A DNA stretch of 9,295 nucleotides from an uncultured Brevibacterium sp. (lineage in GTDB: Bacteria; Actinomycetota; Actinomycetes; Actinomycetales; Brevibacteriaceae). Shown in pieces: positions 1 through 5,595 of the stretch. Position numbers and translations under genes: made by a program. The stretch lies in contig CABTZC010000058.1 of the NCBI GenBank assembly GCA_902489185.1, forward strand, positions 1 to 9,295, given 5' to 3'. The number at the start of each line of letters is the position of its first letter. Positions within the stretch are counted from its first letter, which is position 1. The notes under the pieces were generated by a model. The model was not told the DNA's origin. It did not search any database and worked only from the letters and a program-made list of their open reading frames with translations.

Positions 1-18
1 CGGCATAGGAGATGGGAG

Positions 19-429
19 TTGTGGCGGGAGTTCAGCCGTGTGCCCTCCCAATCTGCCGCCGGACACTCCCGCCAGGGAAAGCGCGAACCCGACGTCCCCG
101 CCGGTCTTGCACTGAACAACCTGCCGGACATCGTGGAGAAGCTACTGCTCGAATCGGTTGAACCTGAAGCCGCCGAGGGTGCTATCGACGTCACGTCGAT
201 GAGCAGGTACGAAGCCTCGGCAGCAACCATGACCCCGGAGCGCGCAGCCCTTGCGCGCACCGCACTTCTGTGGATGGTCGTGGCGCTCGTCGGGTTTATT
301 GGGATCGTGCTCGGTGCGCTCGTGGCACTCAACATCAACCCGATTGCGTGGGCCGGTGTCGTGGTCGCGGCGGTGATCTTTGGGTTCTCGCTATACCGCA
401 TCAACGCCTTGTTAGCGAGACGAAAATGA
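19..429 (+). CDS. Small two-helix membrane protein of unknown function in the his operon
   Basis: I do not recognise a named family. The 136-residue product has a hydrophilic N-terminal part (about residues 1-80, with a helix-prone LPDIVEKLLLE stretch). Two hydrophobic segments follow, at about 82-104 and 108-128, and the tail is basic (LLARRK), so it is probably a small inner-membrane protein with a cytosolic N-terminal arm. The TTG start at 19 is chosen because AGGAG lies at 7-11, seven bases upstream. The frame is open to the left edge, so a longer protein cannot be excluded. An internal ATG at 199 would give 76 residues that still hold both helices, but it lacks a Shine-Dalgarno sequence. 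The stop overlaps the hisH start (ATGA at 426-429). From memory, a small membrane protein between hisB and hisH is common in Micrococcales; hisB itself would lie just outside the window. Function unknown. Confidence 0.6.
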   Translation: MWREFSRVPSQSAAGHSRQGKREPDVPAGLALNNLPDIVEKLLLESVEPEAAEGAIDVTSMSRYEASAATMTPERAALARTALLWMVVALVGFIGIVLGALVALNINPIAWAGVVVAAVIFGFSLYRINALLARRK

Positions 430-1049
430 CACAGGTCGTGGTGTTGGACTACGGGTCGGGAAACGTCAGATCCGCGGTGCGCGCGCTCGAATCCGCCGGT
501 GCGCACGTCACGCTCACCGGTGATCGAAACGCTGCACTGGACGCAGATGGCCTGCTGATCCCAGGGGTCGGAGCTTTCAGCGCCGTCATGGATGCGCTCG
601 AACGCGTAGGTGGCCACGACATTGTGCGCACACGCCACCAGCAGAATAAACCCACTCTGGGTATTTGCGTGGGCCAGCAGATCCTCTTCCAGTCCGGAAC
701 AGAGCACGGGATAACCACCTCGGGAGTGGCACTGTGGCCGGGCACGGTCACTCACCTCAACGCCCCAGTCGTTCCACACATGGGGTGGAACACCGTGACC
801 CCAGCTCAAGGGTCAGCAATGTTCGCAGGTGTCGAACACGAACACTTCTACTTCGTCCACTCATACGCAGCACACGCGCCCGTGCCCGGAGCGCTCAACA
901 CCACATGCACCCACGGCGAAAACTTCATCGCCGCCGTGGAAGACGGGCCCACCTGGGCCACCCAGTTCCACCCAGAAAAGTCGGGGGACGCGGGACTCAC
1001 ACTTTTAACAAACTGGCTGAAGCACGTTCGCAGCAAGGAGAATCAATGA
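426..1049 (+). CDS. hisH: Imidazole glycerol phosphate synthase, glutaminase subunit HisH
   Basis: HisH hydrolyses glutamine and channels ammonia to HisF, which makes imidazole glycerol phosphate and AICAR in histidine biosynthesis (cytosol). The 207-residue length is normal for the family. The N-terminal VVVLDYGSGN and PGVGAF motifs are present. The class I amidotransferase triad is visible as Cys81 (GICVGQQ), His182 and Glu184 (QFHPEKSG). The loop PHMGWN, typical of HisH, is also there. The start is the ATG at 426, which overlaps the preceding stop as ATGA; the same frame stays open upstream to about 270, but that part is a shadow of the upstream gene. The residue two after the glycine of the nucleophile elbow region differs slightly from the usual GICLGMQ form (Gln replaces Met). 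The partner hisF is not in this window. Expression is probably coupled to both neighbours through ATGA overlaps. Confidence 0.96.
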   Translation: MTQVVVLDYGSGNVRSAVRALESAGAHVTLTGDRNAALDADGLLIPGVGAFSAVMDALERVGGHDIVRTRHQQNKPTLGICVGQQILFQSGTEHGITTSGVALWPGTVTHLNAPVVPHMGWNTVTPAQGSAMFAGVEHEHFYFVHSYAAHAPVPGALNTTCTHGENFIAAVEDGPTWATQFHPEKSGDAGLTLLTNWLKHVRSKENQ

Positions 1050-1789
1050 CCAACCTCGTAGACTCAGCGAAACTCACCCTTCTTCCCGCCGTTGACGTAG
1101 CCGACGGGCGCGCGGTCCGCCTGGTGCAGGGCGAAGCGGGGACGGAAACCGAATACGGTTCACCTATCGAAGTTGCCGGCACGTTCGAAGAACAAGGTGC
1201 CGAATGGATTCACCTCGTGGATCTCGACGCGGCGTTTGGGCGCGGGTCCAACCAGAAGCTGCTCGAACAGGTGACAAAGTCCCTGTCTATCAAGGTCGAA
1301 GTGTCGGGCGGAATCCGCGATACTGAAAGCCTGGAGCGTGCGCTCGACACGGGTGCCGAACGCGTCAACATCGGTACTGCGGCGCTTGAAAACCCTGAGT
1401 GGACCGCGCAGGTGATCAACGAGTTCGGCGACAAGGTGGCGGTTGGTCTGGACGTGCGTGGAACCACGCTGGCAGCTCGCGGATGGACCCGTGACGGCGG
1501 CGACCTGTGGGAAGTTCTGGCGGCGCTGGAAGAAGCCGGATGCTCGCGGTACGTGGTCACCGACGTCACCAAGGACGGCACCCTGCGCGGGCCTAACACG
1601 GACCTGCTCAAGCAGATCGCGGAAAAGACCCAGAAGCCAATCGTTGCGTCAGGTGGAATCGCGTCGCTTGATGACATTGCTGCGTTGCGAGAGCTGGTTC
1701 CATCAGGTGTCGACTCAGCGATCGTGGGGAAGGCACTATACGCCGGGAAGTTCACACTCCCTGAAGCTCTGGACGTCGCCAGCGAATGA
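1046..1789 (+). CDS. priA: Phosphoribosyl isomerase A (HisA/TrpF bifunctional type)
   Basis: This is a (beta/alpha)8-barrel isomerase of 247 residues. It converts ProFAR to PRFAR in histidine synthesis and, in the actinobacterial PriA family, also isomerises phosphoribosyl anthranilate in tryptophan synthesis. The general acid/base aspartates are visible as Asp17 (LLPAVDV) and Asp177 (VTDVTKDGT). PriA-type features are Arg25 (RAVRLVQG) and the loop RGWTRDGG, with Arg145 and Trp147. As I remember it, these correspond to Asp11, Asp175, Arg19, Arg143 and Trp145 of M. tuberculosis PriA, with consistent offsets. Phosphate-binding SGGI and ASGGI motifs occur at about 87-90 and in the C-terminal half. 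The ATG at 1046 overlaps the hisH stop (ATGA) and has AAGGAG at 1035-1040. The stop overlaps the start of the next gene in the same way. If the genome lacks a separate trpF, this gene would serve both pathways. Confidence 0.95.
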   Translation: MTNLVDSAKLTLLPAVDVADGRAVRLVQGEAGTETEYGSPIEVAGTFEEQGAEWIHLVDLDAAFGRGSNQKLLEQVTKSLSIKVEVSGGIRDTESLERALDTGAERVNIGTAALENPEWTAQVINEFGDKVAVGLDVRGTTLAARGWTRDGGDLWEVLAALEEAGCSRYVVTDVTKDGTLRGPNTDLLKQIAEKTQKPIVASGGIASLDDIAALRELVPSGVDSAIVGKALYAGKFTLPEALDVASE

Positions 1790-2565
1790 GCCACGAAAAC
1801 CAGGGGAAGAACACAGCCGATTCCGCTGGAACACCGTGGGCTGGACGCGACCTCAAACCCAACCCGTTTTCCGGTGACACGGGGGAGGCAGACCAAGCGC
1901 TCCTCGACGCCCTCGACGCAGTACACGCGAGCCCTTTTGAACCCGCGTTGCACCAAAAAGTCATTGGGGCGCTACGCGAAAAACGCGTGTACGCGCCGGT
2001 GCTACCAACGGCCGTCGAGCACACCACTGATGAACGCGGGCTGGTACACGACAACAAGAGCGAGATGGCCATGGTCAGGCTGGCGGCCGCCGACGGTCGT
2101 GAATGCACCCCAGCCTTTACCGGGATCCCGGCGTTGACGGCGTGGCATGGAAAGGCCCGGCCGGTGCCCACGCAGGCGGAACGCTTGGGAGCTGCTGCCG
2201 TGGAAGAAGGCGCGCAACTGGTGGTGCTCGATCCAGGAAGTGAGCGTGCTTTCCTGATCCGCAGGCCAGCGCTGTGGGCGTGGTTGCAAGGGTTGGACTG
2301 GACGCCAGCGTGGGCTAACCCGCAGGTGGTGAACGCTGTAGGTCAGGTTGCCGGCCACCACGGCTGGATTGAATCAGTGGCCGTGGGCGTGGGGTCAGCG
2401 AACGTGGTGACATCCGGGCCCGAGGTGTCCCTCACCGTCCGTGTGAACCGCGAGCCCCAGCCGGAAGAAGTCCAGGCGTTTAACGTGGAATTGAGTCAAA
2501 CCGAGCAGGTTGTTGAGCTGGTTGACTCGCTCACCATGAGTTTTACTGACGCTCAGCGCGCGTAG
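1786..2565 (+). CDS. SseB-family protein of unknown function, co-transcribed with priA
   Basis: The 259-residue product matches the actinobacterial SseB N-terminal-domain family found next to hisA/priA. Family-like stretches are TPWAGRDLKPNPF near the N-terminus, an ALREKRVYAPVLP segment, NKSEMAMVRL, a TGIPALTAWHGKARPVP segment, and LVVLDPGSERAFLIRRPALWAW in the middle, followed by a less conserved C-terminal half. No signal peptide or membrane helix is seen, so it is probably cytosolic. The biochemical role of this family in Actinobacteria is not established; the SseB name comes from a weakly related enterobacterial gene and should not be read as virulence. The ATG at 1786 overlaps the priA stop (ATGA). 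The last 23 bases overlap the 3' end of the convergent catalase gene, leaving no room for a terminator between them. From memory, the usual next genes in this order are a DUF1844 gene and infC; they are absent here. Confidence 0.85.
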   Translation: MSHENQGKNTADSAGTPWAGRDLKPNPFSGDTGEADQALLDALDAVHASPFEPALHQKVIGALREKRVYAPVLPTAVEHTTDERGLVHDNKSEMAMVRLAAADGRECTPAFTGIPALTAWHGKARPVPTQAERLGAAAVEEGAQLVVLDPGSERAFLIRRPALWAWLQGLDWTPAWANPQVVNAVGQVAGHHGWIESVAVGVGSANVVTSGPEVSLTVRVNREPQPEEVQAFNVELSQTEQVVELVDSLTMSFTDAQRA

Positions 2566-4033
2566 CGGTCACCACGGACTCCACGCGTGCGCCCAGTTCG
2601 GCGTCAACGTTGCGCCAGTACTGGAAGATGCGGGGGAGTAGCTGGTCGTCGGTCACCGCCATGACGTGACCGGCAATGTTACCCACGAGGCGGTCGCGTG
2701 CGGCGTCGTCGAGGACGTTGCGCACCAGGTCGCCTGCCTGGTTGAAGTCCCCGTCGTTCTCACGCAACGTGGCGGCTGCGCGGACTGCGTCACCGGAGAA
2801 CGCGGTGATGTTCTGTTCCGTGACCCGTTGTGGGTCAGCCTGTGGGCCACCGGAGGTGTTGGTTGCGTATTCGCCCATCTCCTTGGGGTAGTTTTCATGC
2901 GTCATGGCGCCGTCGCGGCTGTAGCTACGTTTGGTGGCTGCGCGTGGTTTGTTGACGGGCAGTTGTGCGTAGTTGGGGCCGATCCGGTGACGGTGCGTGT
3001 CCGGGTAGCTGAACAGGCGACCCATGAGCATTTTGTCTGGTGACAGTCCGGTTCCGGGCACCAGTGAGGACGGGGAGAACGCGGCCTGCTCAATTTCAGC
3101 GAAGAAGTCTTCCGGGTTGCGGTTAAGCGTCAAGGTGCCCACCTTGATGCGTGGGTAGTCCTTCTTCGACACGGTCTTGGTGACGTCGAAAATGTTGGTG
3201 TGGTAGTTCAGGCCCTCTTCATATGGGATCACCTGAACTTCGAGGTCCCAGCTGGGGAAGTTGCCGTCTTGGATCGCTTCGAAAAGGTCGCGGCGGTGGA
3301 AGTCGGCGTCCACGCTGGCCATCTGGTCGGCTTCGTCTTGGGAGAAGCCTTCGTGGCCGTACTTTTCAATGAATGCGGACTTCTGCTGTGAAATGAAGTG
3401 GTACTTGATCCAAAAGCGCTCGCCTTGTTCGTTGATCCACTGGAACGTGTGCGATCCGTATCCGTTCTGTTCGCGCCACGAACGTGGGACACCCCGGTCA
3501 CCCATGAGGTACGTGACCTGGTGGGCTGAGGCGGGGTTCTGGGTCCAGAAGTCCCACTGCATGGTGTTGTCACGGAGGCCAGAGTCTGACCTGCGTTTCT
3601 GCGAATGAATAAAGTCGGGGAACTGGATTGCGTCACGAATAAAGAACACTGGGGTGTTGTTGCCAACGATGTCCAGGTTGCCTTCGGTGGTGTAAAACTT
3701 CAGCGCGAACCCGCGAGGGTCGCGCCACGTGTCAGGCGAGCCCTGCTCACCGGCCACAGTCGAAAACCGGGCTAACACCTCGGTCTTAGTGCCTGGCTGA
3801 AACACGGCCGCGCGAGTGAAAGACGACACGTCTTCAGTCACGGTGAACGTTCCAAACGCGCCACCGCCCTTCGCGTGGACGACGCGTTCAGGCACGCGCT
3901 CGCGGTCAAAGTGGGCGAGTTTCTCGATCAGGTAGTGGTCTTGGAGGAGAATCGGGCCGTCGGGGCCCAGAGACAAAGAGTGTCGGTCCGAACCAACGGG
4001 AATGCCAAAGTCATTGGTCGTGAAGTTGTCCAT
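2543..4033 (-). CDS. katA: Monofunctional haem catalase
   Basis: This enzyme disproportionates hydrogen peroxide to water and oxygen in the cytosol. At 496 residues it is of the small-subunit type, without the extra C-terminal flavodoxin-like domain of large catalases. The distal catalytic histidine is His53 in RVVHAKGGGAFG, the catalytic asparagine is Asn126 in VGNNTPVFFIRDA, and the proximal haem ligand is Tyr343 in RLFSYPDTHRHRIG. The 73-residue spacing from His to Asn equals that in bovine catalase (75 to 148). No signal peptide is present. The ATG (complement of 4031-4033) has AGGAGAG on the minus strand (plus 4037-4043), four to seven bases away, which supports this start. The gene is monocistronic as far as can be seen: convergent with the SseB gene (23-bp overlap) and divergent from the amidohydrolase. 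Regulation by a peroxide-sensing repressor is plausible but no specific box was identified. Confidence 0.96.
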   Translation of the reverse strand: MDNFTTNDFGIPVGSDRHSLSLGPDGPILLQDHYLIEKLAHFDRERVPERVVHAKGGGAFGTFTVTEDVSSFTRAAVFQPGTKTEVLARFSTVAGEQGSPDTWRDPRGFALKFYTTEGNLDIVGNNTPVFFIRDAIQFPDFIHSQKRRSDSGLRDNTMQWDFWTQNPASAHQVTYLMGDRGVPRSWREQNGYGSHTFQWINEQGERFWIKYHFISQQKSAFIEKYGHEGFSQDEADQMASVDADFHRRDLFEAIQDGNFPSWDLEVQVIPYEEGLNYHTNIFDVTKTVSKKDYPRIKVGTLTLNRNPEDFFAEIEQAAFSPSSLVPGTGLSPDKMLMGRLFSYPDTHRHRIGPNYAQLPVNKPRAATKRSYSRDGAMTHENYPKEMGEYATNTSGGPQADPQRVTEQNITAFSGDAVRAAATLRENDGDFNQAGDLVRNVLDDAARDRLVGNIAGHVMAVTDDQLLPRIFQYWRNVDAELGARVESVVTATRAERQ

Positions 4034-4061
4034 GAACTCTCCTGTTGGTGGCTAGACCATT

Positions 4062-4071
4062 TTCGCGCGAA
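4062..4071. promoter_or_regulatory. Perfect 10-bp palindrome upstream of the catalase gene
   Basis: TTCGCGCGAA is a perfect palindrome 29 bases upstream of the catalase ATG. A weak minus-strand -10-like element, TAGACT (plus 4074-4079), lies immediately upstream, so the palindrome would sit at or around the transcription start, a classic place for a repressor site. No convincing -35 accompanies TAGACT. A short CG-rich palindrome can occur by chance in GC-rich DNA, so the operator role is an inference. Confidence 0.3.
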
Positions 4072-4097
4072 CGAGTCTACCAGCGGAGCGATGACGG

Positions 4098-4120
4098 TTG
4101 CATGTTCGTGAGCGAAGCAA
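4098..4120. repeat. Interrupted inverted repeat in the divergent intergenic region
   Basis: The arms are TTGC-atg-TTCG and CGAA-GCAA around a TGAG centre, giving eight paired positions with a three-base bulge on the left. It lies midway between the divergent catalase and amidohydrolase genes, so a bound regulator could act on either. The bulge weakens the case; it may also be chance. Confidence 0.25.
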
Positions 4121-4150
4121 TGTCGATGTGTGAGATGCACTGAACGGTCG

Positions 4151-4179
4151 TTCCAAAATCGGTGTACTGAGAGTAAGAT
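4151..4179 (+). promoter_or_regulatory. Candidate promoter for the amidohydrolase-abgT operon (leaderless start)
   Basis: A -10-like TAAGAT at 4174-4179 (fits TANNNT) is preceded after 17 bases by a weak -35-like TTCCAA at 4151-4156. The expected transcription start, six to eight bases after the -10, falls at 4185-4187, exactly on the ATG at 4186. No good Shine-Dalgarno sequence precedes that ATG. Both facts fit a leaderless mRNA, which is common in Actinobacteria. The -35 match is poor (three of six), so confidence is moderate. Confidence 0.5.
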
Positions 4180-4185
4180 CACACC

Positions 4186-5556
4186 ATGGAATTTCGACGA
4201 ACGAGCCTTTCGGAGCCGATTCCGCCGTCGACGCACTACGCCGACGAGATCGCACGCACCACCGCGGAACGTGCTGCGCAGCAGACCTACGAACCACCTC
4301 GGGGTGGGGGAGCGCCTGATGTGTTTGCGCAGGTGGTTAGGCAGGAGCTGGACGCGGTGACCGGTGATCTTCACCAGTTGTCCGCGCGGATTCACCAGTT
4401 GGCTGAGACCGCGTTTGAGGAGCGGGAAAGTGCTCAGGCGATCGTTGAGTTGCTGCGGGCGCACGGCATCGACGCCCAGACGGGAGTGTATGGAGTGGAA
4501 ACCTCCGTGCTCGCCCAGGTAGGTGGAGATGCCGGGGCCGAGGTGGCTGACGGGAAGGCCGGTCGCACCATTGGCATCCTGGCAGAGTATGACGCGTTGC
4601 CGGAGATTGGTCACGCGTGCGGACATAACGTCATTTGTGCCACCGGGGTTGGGGCCTTCTTGGTGCTGGCCCGAGCGCATGCTAAGGCACAATTGCCGGG
4701 AAAGGTGGTCCTGCTGGGCACGCCCGCCGAGGAGGGGCACACCGGCAAGGAGTATATGGCGCGGGAGGGTGCATTCGACTCGCTTGACGCGGCCATCATG
4801 TTGCACGGGTACGGATACGACTGCGCCGACCAAGTATGGCTGGGCCGTCGTACGCTCACGGTGACGTACAAAGGGGTGCCGGCGCACGCCTCGGCGCAAC
4901 CCTTCATGGGGCGTAACGCGTTGGACGCGGCGAACTTGTTCTACCAGGGGCTAGGACTCCTCAGGCAGCAGATGCCGCCGATTGACCGGATCCACGCGGT
5001 TATTTCGGAAGGTGGCACGCGCCCGTCGATCATTACCGAGGAAGCGCAGGTGCAGGTGTACGTGCGGTCGAAGTTCCCGGAGACGCTCAAAGACTTGTCG
5101 GAACGTGTGCATGACGTGGCGCAAGGCGCGGCGTTGATGACAGGTACTGCGGTCGAACTGCAGTGGGATGTGCACCCGCCGAGCCTGCCTATCCGTGCTA
5201 ACCAGCCACTGACCGATAGGTGGGTGAAGCACCAAAATACGGTGGGGCGACAGCCGTTGCCGGCCGGTGTGCTTGACGAATCGATTGCCGCGTCGACGGA
5301 CTTTGGGAACGTGTCGTATCGCGTGCCAGGGATCCACCCGTTGCTCAAAATTTCAGACGAGTCGGTGGCTTTGCACACGCGGGCGTTCGAGGTGGCCTCC
5401 GGGTCTGATACCGGCCGTAAAGGCGTTGTGGACGGGGCATATGGCCTGGCGATGACGGCGGTTGACTTTTTGTTTGACGACGAGCTCGCAGCCAGCGTGC
5501 TTGAAGACTTTGAAGCCGCCGGCGGGCGGATGGACGTTCCCAACTTCTTTAACTAG
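4186..5556 (+). CDS. M20-family metallo-amidohydrolase (AbgB / ACY1L2-like)
   Basis: This is a zinc- or manganese-type hydrolase of N-acyl amino acids or dipeptides. AbgB-type relatives cleave p-aminobenzoyl-glutamate and PM20D2 (ACY1L2) cleaves dipeptides. Of 456 residues, the catalytic domain carries ILAEYDALPEIGHACGHN with ligands Cys145 and His147, GTPAEEGHTGK with Glu182/Glu183, MLHGYG with His207, and LHTRAFE with His397. This Cys-His-Glu-His-His set matches the M20D pattern. The smaller lid/dimerisation domain spans roughly 222-335 and begins at TLTVTYKGVPAHAS. No signal peptide is seen, so it is probably cytosolic. About 45 N-terminal residues precede the conserved part. The ATG at 4186 is chosen because of the leaderless promoter; a GTG at 4321 with GGGGGAG upstream is a possible alternative (411 residues). 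It sits 39 bases before the AbgT transporter, which points to import and cleavage as one unit. The exact substrate is unknown. Confidence 0.88.
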   Translation: MEFRRTSLSEPIPPSTHYADEIARTTAERAAQQTYEPPRGGGAPDVFAQVVRQELDAVTGDLHQLSARIHQLAETAFEERESAQAIVELLRAHGIDAQTGVYGVETSVLAQVGGDAGAEVADGKAGRTIGILAEYDALPEIGHACGHNVICATGVGAFLVLARAHAKAQLPGKVVLLGTPAEEGHTGKEYMAREGAFDSLDAAIMLHGYGYDCADQVWLGRRTLTVTYKGVPAHASAQPFMGRNALDAANLFYQGLGLLRQQMPPIDRIHAVISEGGTRPSIITEEAQVQVYVRSKFPETLKDLSERVHDVAQGAALMTGTAVELQWDVHPPSLPIRANQPLTDRWVKHQNTVGRQPLPAGVLDESIAASTDFGNVSYRVPGIHPLLKISDESVALHTRAFEVASGSDTGRKGVVDGAYGLAMTAVDFLFDDELAASVLEDFEAAGGRMDVPNFFN

Positions 5557-5595
5557 AAATTCCTTAACCAAAGATCAACAAACCTTGGAGACACA

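Noticed and set aside
1..8. Possible end of hisB (TAG at 6-8 in another frame)
   Set aside because: Only two codons are visible, so nothing can be identified.
665..1789. Long + strand frame of 374 codons starting inside hisH
   Set aside because: Its last 247 codons are priA; the earlier part is an out-of-frame reading of hisH with Arg/Ser/His-rich composition and no ribosome site.
1210..1956. Minus-strand frame of 248 codons across priA and the SseB gene
   Set aside because: Ser/Arg/Pro-rich shadow translation of two well supported genes on the other strand.
3928..4899. Minus-strand frame of 323 codons spanning the catalase start and the amidohydrolase
   Set aside because: It overlaps two recognisable genes in other frames, and its product resembles no protein family I know.
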